DNA of 64,000 nucleotides from Vanrija pseudolonga (Eukaryota; Basidiomycota; Tremellomycetes; Trichosporonales; Trichosporonaceae): the NCBI RefSeq assembly GCF_020906515.1, contig NC_085850.1, forward strand, positions 3,100,001 to 3,164,000. Reading direction: 5' to 3'. Positions 1-13,341 of the stretch are shown here, piece by piece. The position numbers and the translations under genes are program-made. Below the pieces are notes generated by a model. The model was not told the DNA's origin. It did no database searches and saw nothing but the letters and a program-made list of their open reading frames with translations. Within the stretch, counting starts at the first letter, position 1, and every line of letters begins with the position of its first letter.

Positions 1-1130
1 ATGTGGGGATCATGGGGAGATACGTCGCGTCAGTATCATAGGCATCTGGTCGTGCATGGATGCTCAAGCCGAGGTGATTGGGACAATGCGCTGCGCGCCG
101 CGAGGCTCGAGCTGCAATGGCGACACACTGACGGGGCCGAAGGGGCAGGGCATGGCGAGGAGGGGCGTCCGGTTGTCCGACCCCTTGAGCCAGGCTGGCT
201 GGCACTCGTTGACGGCACCAAAATGTGCTCGCCTGCGCTTCCAGTTCAGAATGTTGTGGCCATTGTCGGAGGGGAACAGACGACGACTACGACATGTGGG
301 CAGATGGGAAACCACTGTCGCCGGCGCGCTGGCGATCGCGGGAGGGCGCGTGTCACACATCCACTCCACCCACCCACCCATGGAGCACATCCTGGCTGCT
401 GCATGCAGTCGAGTGATCATCAGACTTGGCCAAGGTAAACCCCCAGACAGTGCCCACAGTCTGCGACCCACTCCCTGTCGATGAGCAGCAGCAATGGCAG
501 ATGCACAGTGATCCTGCATATAGTGGTTGCGCACGACTTGGCCCCCACCCCCTCTCCATAGCCAGAGCACAAGCACAATCTCCTGGGATGGATGAAACGA
601 GCAGGCTGCGGGGTGCCACTTCCACTTTGGCCAGCGGCTCCCTCGGCTGCCTGTCACAGTCGCTGACCTCGGTCGTGGTAGCAGCATCACGACGATGCAT
701 AGAGTCCCCAGAGGGCCATGCACTGGCCACGCAGTGTAGGATCCAGTGGCTCGCTCCCATGCCATCGCGGCCGGCGTGAACCTCGTCACCGAGCAAGCAA
801 GCGGCGCTACGTAACGCACAATCTCCCGACGAGGGAGGCTTCGGTCGAGGTGGCCCTCTGGACAGCGGTCAGCGTCCACAGTTCCCCATTGTCCATCCCA
901 GTCTCTCCATCGTGCTCATCATCAACTCGGGGTAGCCCATCTGCGTGGCTATATCCGCCTTGCACCAAGCACTTGTAGCCTTTTAAACTGGCAAGGCGCC
1001 GACAACCCCCCATCCAGAAACCACAATCACTCCCAACCTTCCGCGCACAACTTTCGACGCGTGCCAAACCCAACCCGAAACATAGCACCTCGACATTACA
1101 TTCGTCCCCACCACCACCACCAACAACACC
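1..1130. other. Left-edge intergenic region, no supported gene
   Basis: This stretch precedes the Snt2-like gene. Open frames exist on both strands, the longest being a minus-strand frame at 64-879, but none has recognisable domains, plausible composition or splice-consistent extensions. The last 100 bases are C/A-rich with CCACC repeats just before the ATG at 1131, typical of a fungal 5' leader. I see nothing else here. Confidence 0.6.
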
Positions 1131-4100
1131 ATGCCCTCTCGCCAGTCCGACATGGCGCAGCAGGGCTTCAAGGTCAACTCGGTCAAGGCGGCCAACGGCG
1201 AGACGGTGCACGTGAACGGTGAGCATGCGTGCCAGCGGAGCAAGCGACGCGACTGACACGACCACAGACCACGTCTACATCTCCCTCCCTTGGTCTGACC
1301 GTGACGGTGAGCGCGAGCGCGAGCTTGCATCCTCACGACCATACTCACACGATTGTGCGCAGGCACCCCATACAACATTGCGCGGATACTCGAGTTCGTG
1401 CCCCCCGCCAACAAGGACCACCGGAAGGCGGCCCGCGGACACGCCAACGAGCTCCATGTCCGCCTGGCAATCTACTACAGGCCCAGCGATGTGAGTGGGG
1501 GAGCAGCGGCCTTGCCATGCTCGCGCGGCCCTCCGGTGCCAGGCTGACAACACAGGTCGTTGGCCGCAACGTCTCCGACTTCCGGCTCTTATACGCCGCG
1601 ATCCATACCATGATCGAACCCGTCAGCGTCATCCGTGGGCGCTGCTACGTGCGGCACAAGGACAAGATCGACGACCTGATCAAGTGGAAGCATACCCCGG
1701 ACCACTTCTACTTTAACAAGTTCTACGACCCCTACATCAAGCGCGAGTACGAGGTGCTGCGCACGGCCGCAGTGAACAACAGTGCGTGTTTTGGCGGCCT
1801 TTGCTGATGGCAGTCCCGCCAAATGTCAAGGAGGTGCTCCTCCAACGCTACGAGTACCTCTTGTGCGAGAAGGAGATGGTGTCCGACCTCCTGGATGCAT
1901 ACCGCAGCTGTGCGGTCTGTAACCAGTGGGCCTCTAGCCAGACGAGTGTGCGGTGCGAGTGAGTACCACCTAGCCTCCAACAGCTAACCCCCAGACTCTG
2001 CAAGCAGTTCTACCACATGCAGTGCCTCACGCCACCGCTGTCAGCCAAGCCAGCAAAAGGCTACTCTTGGGGTTGCCAGGCATGCACGGTGCAGAGGAGG
2101 AAGGATGTAGAGTCTGAAAAGTACCGCTTCGTCAGCAACGGTGGCTCTGCCCCACCACGCGGCGGAAAGGTCGCAGCGGCTGCCAAGGCTGCGGCGAGGA
2201 AGGAGCGGCTCGCAAGCAACGACCAACCCGACGTCATGTTCCGTTTCTGGCCATGGCGATACTTTGGGTGGGTGCTGGTCGACTTTGTGAGCTCACGCCT
2301 AGTCTGTACACAAGAGCAGAGGACACGCTCAGTGCCGAAGACCTCATCTTCCCCCGCGCAGTCACACGTGTCGGGACAAAGTACCAGGCCAATGTGCTCT
2401 CATGGGAAGAGCAGCAGGAGGCCGAGGCGCGCCACGATGCGCAGGTCGATCAGGCGGGGCCATCAAGACTGAGCCGTGAGTGTGGCGGCGTACACACAAG
2501 TCTGACGCCGCAGTGGAACGAGGCTACGACCCAGGAGAGAAGAAGCACGAGTCGACGCTCGAGGTGTGGTGCACGCCAAGTGATGAACGTGAGTTGGCCA
2601 TAGGGTCTACGTCTAACTCCCAGTCGACGCCTTTATGGACGAGGTCCGCAAACTCAAGCACCTGCCCGTACCATCATACGACGTCAGGCTGCTGAACAGG
2701 GCTGCCTTGCTGTTTACCACTGTTGGCCGAGACAAGGCCCTGCAGGCTGTCAAGTCTCTAAAGTATGCCGACTTCGACCCTATTATTGTCAGTTGCCATA
2801 CCTGTCGAAGCAACACAACTGACGCCACCAGTGGGAGGATGAAGAAATCGCAGTCTTTGAGGAGCAACTGGAGAGGAATGGCGGTCTCGACGCCTGGGCG
2901 ACCAGCAAGGCGCTCGGCAAGACACCAGCTGAGGTGCTCAAATTCTCGTACATGTGGAAGAACAAGAAGCTCAAGACGGAGAACGAACTCATCCGCCAGC
3001 ACCGTAAAGTACACGCGGTCCACGCGAGGAACAACAGCAAGACGCTCGGAGCACCTTCACTGGGCAAGATTCGCTCACGCGCCGAGTCTGAAGCATCCGA
3101 CGACGCCGTTTCGCTCTATGGCGCAGCGTACGTCAGCACCAACAAGATGCAATGCGCGACATGCTCGACGCGAATGTCGAATGTGTGGTGGCGCTGCCCG
3201 CGCTCTGTGCAGGGCACGGCGATGTGCGAGGCATGCGGGTGAGTGGGGTCGTGGCATCGAGCAGAATGTGTCCTGACCACGCGCCAGCTCCAACTACAGG
3301 AAGTACGGCGTCATCACGTTTACCAAGGCCGAGGATGCCAAGATTATCCCCAAGAAGGAGCCCAGAGGCACCAAGCGCAAGGCGGGAGACACTGCAAGTG
3401 GCGCTTCGACACCGGTGCCCACAGGTCCGCCGAAACTCCCCCCATGTTCCTCGTGCAAGAAGATGGAGCCCAAGGCTGCCATGGCGCGCTGCAAGACTTG
3501 CACGTACTCTGTCCACTCTAGTGGGTTGCTGCTCTCACGATACCAGCTAACCCACCAGCATGCTACGGCATCCCCCCAGAGGCCATGGGCCCGAACTGGG
3601 AGTGCGAGCTGTGTGCCAACGTCCGCACAGAGGAGACCAACCTCGAGCCACGCTGCGTCCTGTGCCCGAAGGACACGTCGCTCCTCGTCGCCAAGACGAA
3701 GAGCAAGAAGCCACCAGCCGACTTTGACTTGCTCGCGGCACTCAAGCCGACGGAGGGATGCCGCTGGGCACACGTCCTCTGCGCGACATGTATCCCCGAG
3801 GTGCGGTTCTCCAGCAGCGTGACGTTCAAGAACGTCGAGGGGATCAGCGCGGTCTCAGACGAAAAGTGGCACTCTGTGTGCAACCTCTGCGCGCAGACGG
3901 ATGGCGCGACTATGCCGTGCTCTGACTGCGGGCTAGAGTACCACCCCTCGTGCGCGTACCAGGCGGGTCACCGCATCGGTTTCGAGTTCAGCCTCGTCAA
4001 GCCCGGCCGCCGTGACGCGGTCCCCATCGCCAAGTTCAAGGACGCGGCGGGTGTCATGACCCCCGGGATCTGGTGCAAGGGGCACGACTTGGACGGCCGG

Positions 4101-4373
4101 GGCATTGTCGACCTTTTCGAGATGGACCCCGAACAGAACGAGAACGCGCTCCAGATCTACACGGGCCTGTACAAGACCATCGCAGCAGGCGATGCGTTCC
4201 CGCTCCTTCGCAAGGCACGCCGCCTGGACCGTTTTGAGCCCGAGCCAACGCCGGTGCTGGCCGCATACACATGCTCCAGCTGCTCGATCGACGTCTCGCC
4301 ACGCTGGCACGCGGACGCCACGGGCGTCAAGTGCCACCAGTGCTACTTTGCCTCGATGCCCGTTACTGCATAG
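1131..4373 (+). CDS. Snt2-like BAH/PHD/SANT chromatin reader
   Basis: Likely a nuclear histone reader and subunit of a chromatin-modifying complex (in yeasts Snt2 partners Ecm5/Rpd3). Exons: 1131-1218, 1268-1306, 1363-1490, 1556-1781, 1814-1958, 1995-2267, 2303-2475, 2514-2588, 2624-2787, 2832-3238, 3288-3520 and 3559-4373, giving 921 residues in consistent phase. Visible domains: BAH (about 12-150), PHD finger (about 195-245, CAVCNQW...CELCKQFYHMQC), SANT (about 438-490, starting WEDEEIAVFEEQL), a GATA-like Cys4 finger (CATCSTRMSNVWWRCP, about 545-580), a second PHD (about 615-665), an extended PHD (about 670-830) and a final CXXC pair near 890. This order is the known Snt2 architecture. The ATG has a CACCATGCC context. 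Six of its 11 introns are 32-38 nt. Family assignment is firm; complex membership is inferred. Confidence 0.88.
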
Positions 4374-4531
4374 TTAGCGTAAATGACTGTTGTACTGTAT
4401 GCACTCGCTTGACTAGTAGGAGAGTAAAAAGGTGCATTAATTAACAAGTGAAGAGCATGACCAAAGGGGTAGGGTATCAATACGATGCAAGATATACAGG
4501 GTGTGAAATATGGTTGGCGTTCGTAAAGTCG

Positions 4532-7500
4532 TTAATCGGCCCCCGTGACGAAGACAACCTCGCTGGGACGGACGAAGAGGGCGCGCGGGCGTTCCGGTGC
4601 GGCCCACTCGGACGCCGCAAAGGGGCTCGAGGCGCGGCGGGGGTCGGCCGGTGGTGGGGCGAGGCCACCGCCGAGGGTGAGGGCCGCGATGGATGGCTGG
4701 CGGAGGCCGCTGCGGCCCGGGCGGCCAGGTAGGCTCTCGGCAATGTTGGCGATGCGGCGCTGGCGCAGGGCGCGCTTGTCCGGGTGGTTCTGGTCACCTG
4801 GGGTCGGGAGCGCCGCCGGGGGCGTGAAGTGAAAGTAGCGCACGCCGTCGCGCGCACCAGTGGGCAGCGTCTCGACGCCCAGGCGCTCGAGGTCATCCAC
4901 TTCGAGTCCGACCCATGCGCCGCGCGAGTTGACCATCCGCCCAAGGTACTTGACGTTGGCGCGGAAGCGTGCCCGTCGCTGGGAAAGCGTCACGATGCAC
5001 GGGATACCAACTTGGAGCGACACGCCCTCGCCGCTGAACGGCGTGTTGCCGTCATTGATCTCGATTTTGGGTGCGACGGGAGCGACGGGCAAGGAAGGCT
5101 TCTTCTTTGGTGGGTCGAACGCTAACGCGGGGTGCGGGCGGAACGGCGATCCGAGGTTGGCGCTCGTCCCACCCTCGCTCACGATCCGGGACGCGACGCT
5201 CACGGGCGACGTGCTAAGCGCCGGCGACGTGATGGGCGCAGCGGCCGACACTGGAATATCCTGCGCCGGGGTAGATGGTGGGGCCGTGTGTCGCGAGATC
5301 GATGTCTCGGCCTCTGACGCAGAGACCCCCACGGAGGATTGTGGCGGAGACGGCGCAAGCTGCTCCATGTCGGGTCTAGGCGGCTGCTCGACAATCGCCG
5401 GGACAGGGGCCGGGGCCGGGGCCGGTGGCAGCTTGGCGGCTTTCTCAACAGGGGCCGGGGATAGCACGCTCGACTCGACCACCTCCGTTTCGGACGCCTG
5501 GGACTGCTCCGGCGTTCGCAGAACTTCCGACTCAGGGGGCGATTGAGGCGCCAGTTCTCGTGCCAGCTCCAGTGCCTCAGCCACCTTTGCAGGCTCTGGG
5601 GAGGCCGTGATGACTGGCGTGGCATGGGGTGAAGACGGGTCCACGACGATGACTGGCTCGATTATTTCTGATAAGCGTGGCGTAACAGGGCCCTCGGTAG
5701 ATCCAGATAACGAGCGAAGCGATGGTCTTGGGCCAGTAGCTGTAGACGAGGTGGGCTGCTTGGCCCCTACCACGCCCGCGACGCTGGGAGGTAATGGCGT
5801 TGCTCTCTTCCATGGCGGCGCGGCCGACGATGTCGTTCTCTGGCGCGGGGACGTACCGGGCGTCGTGGCCTTGAGGTTCATCGACGTCGAGCGCGCCCGC
5901 GGCGTGGTAGGCAGCGGTGGAGCAGCCAAGCCTACATCACGGGGCTTGGGCGTACGCGGTGTCGGCGTCTTGGAGCCACTGGCCCGGTCTCGAGGAGTCG
6001 GCGTCTTGGTCCCTGCTGGTGCGCGCGACACCGGAGTCTTTGGGACTGTGGGTGTCTTTGGTGCGCCAGCAGCGGCAGCCGCTTTCGTAGAGCTGACCCC
6101 TGCGGGTGGAGGTCGCCCAGACAACGACTTGGTCGACGCCTGGTGCCGTAGAGGGCGCTCGGCTGCCGAGAGCGACTTGGTCGAGACGGAGGGCTTGACA
6201 CCAGCTCTTGGCGTGGTAGGTGTAGACCCCTTGCTGGCAGACACGGGCGCTTTGGTAGAGATGGGAGCGGGTCTCACGGCAACTTTGGGGGCGGCGGTGG
6301 GAGGTTTTGACGGCGTCTCTGTCGACGTCGCGGCAGTAGACGCCTCCGACGCGACAGACGGAGCGAGAGATGGGGCCAGAGACGGTGCTCGGGATCGCGT
6401 GGACTTGGCGCTCGTGGTCGACAAGGTCCGTTGTCGTACCGCGGCCACAGTAGGTCGAACAGGCTGCGCTGGCACGGCAGGAACGGCACCTGCTGCAGGC
6501 TTGCTGGCCTTTGCGCTAGCGGTGGAGAGAGTCCGCCTTCGTGCCGCAGCAGCAGCCACAGCGGCGTTGACAGGGGCCGCGGGCTTCGTCGCGGTAGCCG
6601 TAGTAGCCTTGGCGGCGGGTGCCGGAGCCGGCTTGACAGGCGGGGTCGGTGCCGGCGATGGCTTGGCAGGCTGCTTGGATGTCGATGCCACAGTCGTGGC
6701 CACTGTCTTGATACTACTCGCGGTTTTGGAAGCGGCCGCGGTGCTCTTTACACTTGCCGGCCTTGTCGTGCTCGCCGGCCTGGTAGTGCTTGATGGCCTC
6801 GACGCGCTCGTTACACTCGACGGCCTGGACGATGTCGACTTGGCAGTCCCGGTCGTCTTATTCGTCGCCGTCGTCAACACACTAGATGCGCTGGCAGCCG
6901 AGCTAACCGACTGCTCGCGCAACCGGGTACTCGCCGTCGTGCTGGGCGGCCCAGACCGGTTTGTCGGCGACAGTGGCGAGGACGGCGACTCTGAGCGCGC
7001 CGCTGACTGGAGCTTGGACACTGGTGTCCTTCCGGTGAGGGAAAGTGGGCGTGGACCGCCAGTCATGACCTGGCCTGCACGGTTCGGGGTCGGACTCTGC
7101 GCGCCGGTGCAGGCCGCGCGCGGAGCGCGGCCCTTTGAGCCGACCGACACGACGAGCGTCTTTTGCGCCGCACCGGGGCTGCGCGGCGTCGGGCCGGACG
7201 GCATGGGCGGACGAGACGCTGCCGACGCGGTGCGTGATGCCGCAGAGCGCGCAGAGACAACAGAACTCGTAGATGCCGAGCTGGAAAGGCGCAGACGACG
7301 CAGACCGTTGGGCTCGGGCGCCTGCGGCTCGGGCGCTTCGATGGGCGGCGATCGCAGTGTCGAGGTACGGCTTGTCACGCTTGCATCTGATGTGCGGGGC
7401 GTCCGGGTCGAGGCCACGCTCCCTGCATCGCCGAGTCCCGCTGGGCGCGAGGTTGTCCTCGGCATTGTGGCTTTACGTGTGCGGGGGAATGCCACCTGGG

Positions 7501-9469
7501 GAGGGCCAAGCAAGTCTTCGATGGGCACCTCGATTTCTGAGGTCAGTTACCTGCTCCACGCTACTACCCACCATCTCGAATCTCCTTCAGAGCCCAAGGC
7601 TCAAGCCCGGTAAAACCCCCCTCCTCCCTGATTTGCATCCATCGACGCTTGATGTGGGCGAGGACACCTTCCTTTGCATCTTCGACCTTTTGGCGTTGGA
7701 GCGACCGTGCTGGCAGTGTCGTCTCGAGGGTGTTGGGGTCAACTCGTAGCAGGATGGACGAGACGATCGTCTGGTACATTCTCGGAGCTTGCACGCTGCC
7801 GCGGGGTCCGCCCGCGCAAGCGACAATCTCGCGGAGAACGTGGTCAAGTAGGTCGTCGCTAAATCCGACGCCCGTGACGATATCCTCAAACTCTTTGCCA
7901 TCGCACACTGTGGCCAGCTGCGACGAGAGGACATCGCGTGCCTTTGCTTCAATCTTTTCCGCCATGTCGCCCAGCACGTCGAGCCACTCGCCATCAGTGG
8001 ACCCTTTGATCCGGACCGTCTTTTCCATCCTGGCACGGACGTGCTCGACGCTGCGGTAGGTCGACACGACGTTGGCAGCCGAGATGTCCGCGATAACGTC
8101 CTGTACCAGCCCGTCACGGTCTTCCTGGTCCGCAGTGGCGACCTCACGCGACCACGACTCGGCCCATCCGGCTAAGAGGTACCGACGGGCGCGGCGTGCC
8201 AAGTCGAGCGAAGCGGTATCTGGTGCGAGTGCGAAACGCCAGACGCGAGCGGCGCGCACGTTGCACCGGCGGCAGTGGCACTTGTTCCAGTCGAGGCCGT
8301 GGCAAAAGTCGTGCACTATGCGTGCCTCGATTTCGGCGACGAGCGAGTCGAGCTGGAGGTAGGTTCCCGCGCGGTGGATTTGGAACGCGGTCTGAAGGTC
8401 AAATGTCCGGTTGGAAAAGTCAAGGTGGCCGGCGTACATCCAGCCCAGGCAGAAATGGAGCGCGGCCGGTGTGAACGGCGGCGATGGCAAGTGGACGTCG
8501 CTCGTGGGTGGGCGAAATCCGCTACCATTGAGAAACATGGCGGCAAAGTAGGGTGATCTCGACACCAGCATGAAGCGATGGGCCGTAAAAATAACCGTGT
8601 TTGCCAACGAGTCGTCCGAGTCGTCTGACCCGTCCGAATCGTAGTGTTCCTCGTCTGGCGCCTCGAGGTGTATCCGAACGTCGCAGTAGAGCTTGCTCGT
8701 CCACATGTAGGTCAAGTCCTGGCCGAGCTTGTCCCTCCTGTCCCCGAGGCTCCCGCGGCGTCCGAGCGAGTCGCGCACACTGCCTGCTCCTCCCTCGGCG
8801 TCGCTGATCCACTCGACGACATCACCAAACCCCTCGCCCGTGTACAGCCATTCCAGCTGGGCACGGAAGAGCTCTGGCGTGTCCTCGAGACCGAGGCGCA
8901 GGGACGAGCCGTCGGCGGAGCCCGTGCTCAGTGTAGGAGCACGCAATGTGCCATCGCTTTCAATCGTATCGACTGACAGCGTGCTGCCCCCTCGCCGTGG
9001 CGGGAGGGGGAACAGCGATGGACTTTGCGTGTTGCGCCAGGCGATGGGGTACGGTGATGGGCCCGAGGAGAATGCCGTGGGCGAGCGGGACATTGCCTTG
9101 CGCACCAGAAAGTATCGGTCCTTGAACGCCTCTGTGTTGGGTGTCAGCTGGCGTCGGCGCGGCGTCGATTTGTGCTCACTCGGCGCTCGGACATAGACGA
9201 CGGCTGCGGAGTGAGTCAGCAGCAGCACCTTCTCCCGACTCACCCTTGTGAGCCCATATCCGCTCGCCGGCGTCCGTCTCCCAAGACACGTCGGCATAGC
9301 GATCGTGCGCGTGCTCGAACAGACTGCGCAGGTCTCTTGCCCACAGGTCGGTCGACTCGGCGATGCGGCGCTCGACGGTGGGGAAGGGGGCGAGTGCCGC
9401 CGAGGCCGGCGTGGCCGACGCCGACGACGACGAGACTGGCGTCGTGGTGGCGCTCTCTAGGCGTCTCAT
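4532..9469 (-). CDS. BTB/POZ and CAP-Gly domain protein
   Basis: Three exons on the minus strand (9469-9244, 9203-7572, 7536-4532) encode about 1,620 residues. The first intron is 40 nt; the second is only 35 nt (7537-7571, GTGGGT...CTGACCTCAG) and joins two long open frames that would otherwise look like separate genes 35 bases apart. Residues 20-330 hold two BTB-like folds: one split by an insert (RIWAHK ... LEWLYTGE) and a clearer one (KLYCDVRIHLEA, FTAHRFMLVSRSPYFAAMF). A helical region follows to about 620. A long Ser/Ala/Pro/Thr-rich basic stretch covers 640-1440, with repeated KTPTPR-like motifs typical of microtubule-binding linkers. A CAP-Gly-like domain (GAWVGLEVDD ... GVRYFHF) lies near 1455-1530. 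Inferred role: microtubule plus-end or cortical adaptor. I know no named orthologue. Confidence 0.8.
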
Positions 9470-10630
9470 ACTGCGCGCTCGTGCGCAATATGGGCGCCAA
9501 ACATACGGTGGTTGCGGAGTGTTGGGTTGCGGCGGCGGCGGTGTTGGTGTTGGTGAGCAAAGTTGTAGCAAGATGTGTGAGGATGAAGTCGTTGGGTGTA
9601 ACCTTTTGGGGGCTGGCTGGCTCGAGTTGGTGGTGCAAGGGGGAAGGGGTTGGACGACGACGAGCAGCAGGCAGTGACGGAGGGGGAGGTGTGGACGTTT
9701 ACGACTTGTATGGTGGTTTAGCTTTTGCCTTTGGGCCGGCCACGGTGGGTGGGTGGGCTGGCTGGGCGGGCAGAGGAAGGCAGCGCTTGCTCGACGCGCT
9801 CTGGTCGCGTGGCTCTGGCTGGGCGTGTGGGCCAGCAAGCAGCAAGGGACAAGGCACACAACACGTACACTCAAACCACACACATGCCCCCTTCCCGTTT
9901 ATTTCAACGCGCCCGCGCACCCGCGCGGCGCCGCGCGCCGCCGCCGCATGCCAGGACTTTCATCGACGCCACCCACCCGGCTGTCCCGGTTTTCCTGGCC
10001 TCGCAGTGGCACACACAGTTAGTTGCGGCCTGCATCATCATGATGCTACACACTAGGGGCGGATCGGATCCAGTGGCCAGTGGCGACTACCACGACGGCA
10101 GCGGCATGGGGCTGGGCAGATGGGCACGGGGGCGCGACACGGCTGCCAGACTTGCAACTCGCGCCTCGCTAGGCTCGTCTCAGTCTTACGCGCGCTCCGT
10201 AGTAGCAACTCAGTAGTTCAGACGCCAAACATCCCAAACGGGACCAAATGCGCAACCGCGGCGCGAGGAGGCCATTTAAAAGCCCAAACACGACGACGCC
10301 ACTGCCCTCTCGTCATTCAGTCCCGTCCCCCCCCATGGGGAAGTAGTACCTGGCCGGGCAAGCAGCTCAAGCTCGAACAGGGGGTATGCATATTACCTCG
10401 ACATGCAACGCGACACAACGGCCAAGCTACATGGAGTATTCAAAGGAGAGGAAAACAAAAAGATGTTGGGAAGAAGACAATAGAGTCGAGTATCAAGAAA
10501 GATATGAAGCAAAAAAGAGAAAGGAAGGAGACTTTCAGAAGGGGGTTGGGGGAGGGGGAGGGTGGACACGAGATGTGAATAGATGGGTCACCAGTGACCG
10601 GCGCCTGCTCGTGGAACGAACGCACCCCCT
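9470..10630. other. Intergenic, promoter of the BTB/CAP-Gly gene
   Basis: No convincing gene on either strand. The part next to 9470 is G/T-rich on the plus strand, so C/A-rich in the direction of the minus-strand gene, as in a fungal 5' leader. A TTTAAA element lies near 10273, followed by a short C-run and an ATG at about 10335 that closes after three codons. I cannot tell whether this marks a small non-coding transcript. Confidence 0.45.
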
Positions 10631-12014
10631 CTAGGCCTTGTAGCCAGTAGCGAGGCGCTCGGCAAGAAGGAGGGCGGCGACGAGACCAGCGCCGAGGGCA
10701 CGGGCCTGCGAGTTGCCACTCTGCTCGAGCGCGTCAACCAGAGTGGTCGGAGCGGCCGACGTGAGCGGGACGAGGAGGATGGCAAGACGGAACAGGGCAA
10801 ACGTGAGCGCGTCAATGGTGGGCGAGGGGGGGTTGGCAGCTGGCATGGAAGTAAGAAACTGGCACAATAAGATCAGAGCAGCGCCACTCACCCTGGTAGC
10901 GCGTGGTCGCACCTCCACGGTGCACACCCTTCTGCGGCACAAAGCTGACAACAGTGGAGAGGGCGAGGGGTGGGAGGATCGTGGCGAAGAACCTGGACGT
11001 CAGAGCCAGTCGCATCACGGCACTCACCACCACGCAAGGGCGGGCCAAAAGTCCGAGTCGCGGCCAAACGAGTGGAGGGTGGGGAGCCAGTAGGTCCACG
11101 ACACGCGGGGGAACCAGAAGAAGACGGTGCGCAGGAGCTGGGCAATAGAACCCCGGTCGGTCGTGCTCGGGGGGAAGACGACCTGGGCGGGTTAGTAGGG
11201 CCGTCGACCGTGATCAACTTACCGTGTACCTGTTGAACGGGGTCACCGAGTGGTAGAGGAACGCCTCCTCGATGCCAATGGCCGCGGCGAGGATGCCGTG
11301 CGGGGTCGAGAGGATCTGGAATTAGACATGTTCAACGTTGATACCCACCTCGCGAGCCTCGCGGACAACACCCTCGACAGCAACCTTGCGGCCGTCGACA
11401 AACTTGACGACCGACTTTGTGTAAGTCTTAATCACAGCGAGCGCGTCATCGGCGTCATTCTCGACAAGAGTGAGGGCCTGGTCGGCCGCAGCCTTGGCCT
11501 TGGACTTGCTAACGGATCTGTCAATGGTTAGGCCTTGGGCCTGCGCGTCTACTCACAGAGGAGAGTCGGGGAGGGGAATGTTGGCGGCATCAACAATCTT
11601 CTCGAGCGTCTTGTTGATGGACTTGCGGACGCGGCTGGCGGGCGTCTTGGCCTCGGGGCCGGGGGTCTCGGCTCCTGGGTCCGAGTCCGAGGCCCTGTGG
11701 TCCGCGTCAGCGTGGATGGTGGATGGATTGAGTGTGGCACGCACTGGGTGCGCGGGCGGCGCTGGTAGAGGCCCTTGAAGCGCGGGTCGGCCTTGAGCGA
11801 GTCCGACTCGGTGTCGAGCTTCTCCTGGACGCGCTCGCGGAGCTCGACGAGCTTGCCGTCGGTCGTGTCAATGCTGAGGGCCTGGGCAATCTCGACAATC
11901 TCGCCCTTGCGCTTCTGGGAGAGCGCGCCAGAGAATGCTGTTGTGCTGTGTGGCGCGACGCGGCCAGGTGTCAGTGTTACTCTGCGCGTCACACGAGTCA
12001 TCCACCCACGACAT
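10631..12014 (-). CDS. Multi-pass membrane protein with SAP-like N-terminus
   Basis: Eight exons on the minus strand (12014-11995, 11945-11745, 11694-11557, 11517-11349, 11315-11223, 11182-11028, 10992-10892, 10839-10631) give 361 residues. The first exon is only 20 nt (MSWVDD). Residues 10-60 (SQKRKGEIVEIAQALSIDT) look like a SAP/HeH-type helix-extended-helix. A Ser/Pro-rich linker and an amphipathic helix (RKSINKTLEKIVDAANI) follow. The C-terminal half has several hydrophobic segments (ILAAAIGIEEAFLY, TVFFWFPRVSWTYWLP, WWFFATILPPLALSTVVSF, LFRLAILLVPLTSA, GAGLVAALLLAERLA). I do not recognise the family. SAP-like plus membrane segments would suit a nuclear-envelope or ER protein, but that is speculation. 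Four of seven introns are 33-40 nt. Confidence 0.75.
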
Positions 12015-12352
12015 GTTGTAGCGTTGCTGTCCGGTTGTCTGCTGCAGTCTCTGAGCTTGATGGATCCCACAAAGCACCTTGATCTGGTGGATGGCGAGGG
12101 AGGGTTGGGATGTAGAGATGGAGCAATGCGTCAATAGAAGTGGGGGAAGGGAGGTGGCTTGTTTACCTTTTCAGAGAGCAAGGACAAGGAACCACTCTCC
12201 GCCACCAGCCACACGTGGGAAATTGTTACGTAAATTACTTTTACCCGCGCCCTACGTGTCGCCGGGCCATAACACGCCGCCGATCGAGGAGCTTGTTGCA
12301 TCGTTGTTACAAAGCCGAGAGAGCCACCTGTTGACAACTCTCCACCACCACC
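12015..12352. promoter_or_regulatory. Divergent promoter, membrane protein / Sec72-like
   Basis: A 338-base spacer between two divergent genes. It contains a CACGTG E-box at 12222-12227, about 130 bases before the Sec72-like ATG, and AT-richer sequence around 12225-12245. No gene is visible. Confidence 0.5.
12222..12227. promoter_or_regulatory. CACGTG E-box upstream of Sec72-like gene
   Basis: Single CACGTG about 130 bases before the ATG at 12353, in a divergent promoter. It is listed because the same core recurs in three other promoters of the window. Confidence 0.4.
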
Positions 12353-13341
12353 ATGGCTCACGAAAACTGCAACCACGGCCCAGGCGAGCACCACCACGGC
12401 CACGACCATGGCCACGGTCACGGCCACGACCACTCGCATGGCCCCCCCGGCGGACCAGGCGGACCGCCCATGGAGATCCAGGTCGACCCGGCGATGCAGC
12501 TCCTCCTCGACTCATTACCGCACACGCCCAAGCCGTTTGCGCTCGCCGAGATGCCCATCCCCAACACCCAGCCGCCCATCACCCAGGTCATGGTCGTCTG
12601 TCTCGAGCACAAGTCCCCGGCGTGCGAGCTGTGCAACGTCAACTTTACCGGCCTAAACTACATGCACCAGTTCCTCCGCGCCGCGCCCCCCGAGGCTATC
12701 CCTCCGCCGCCCAATGTCCAACCCCCGCCCCAGCGTGCCGAGCAGATCAAGGCGGCCAAGGAGGCCGGTAACGTGAGTGGGAGTGGGTGTGGAGGGGGTG
12801 TGGGTGGGGGCGTGGCCTTCCACCACAGACGTCGTGGTCGGTCGAGCGATGTCGGAAGGAGACCAAGAGGCGATGGGCAACGTTACTGACCACCGCCCCA
12901 GACTGCATTCAAGGCCGGCAACATTCCCGTCGCAGTGCAAAACTACTCGCGGTCAGCCGACATGGCGCTTTCGCGGCCACCTTGGGAGCTCGCCGCCGTG
13001 TCGCGCGACGAGACGGCTATTGCGCTGTGCAACCGCTCGGCAGCGTTCGCGCTTGCTGGGGCCTGGGCCAACGCCCTAGCCGACGCCGAGGCTGTCATTG
13101 CGCTCAAGCGTCCTTGGACCAAGGGTCACTTCAGGTGCGTGTTCTGCGCGTGACAACCCAGTACCATGACTGTACCAGTGACTGACGTACCAGGCGAGCA
13201 CGCGCGCTCGTGGGCCTGAACCGTATCGAGGAGGCGCGGGACGCGATTGTCGACGGGCTGCAGTTTGAGCCTGATGACAAGGAGCTCAACAACTTCCTGC
13301 AGGAGGTCGACGGCAAGCTTGCCGAGCAGGACAAGGCATAG
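12353..13341 (+). CDS. Sec72-like TPR protein with His-rich N-terminus
   Basis: Exons 12353-12772, 12902-13134 and 13194-13341 encode 266 residues. The first 40 residues are strikingly His/Gly-rich (HHHGHDHGHGHGHDHSHG). A segment near 85-105 carries CLEHKSPACELCNVNF. The rest, from about 130, is a TPR array (RAEQIKAAKEAGN, AIALCNRSAAFAL, ALADAEAVIALKRPWTKGH, RRARALVGLNRIEEAR). Fungal Sec72 has this layout and size and serves as a cytosolic TPR subunit of the post-translational Sec63/Sec71/Sec72 translocon, docking Hsp70 partners at the ER. Assignment as Sec72 rests on the TPR plus the preceding Cys/His segment and is moderate; another small TPR co-chaperone is possible. The His tract could bind metal. 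Confidence 0.72.
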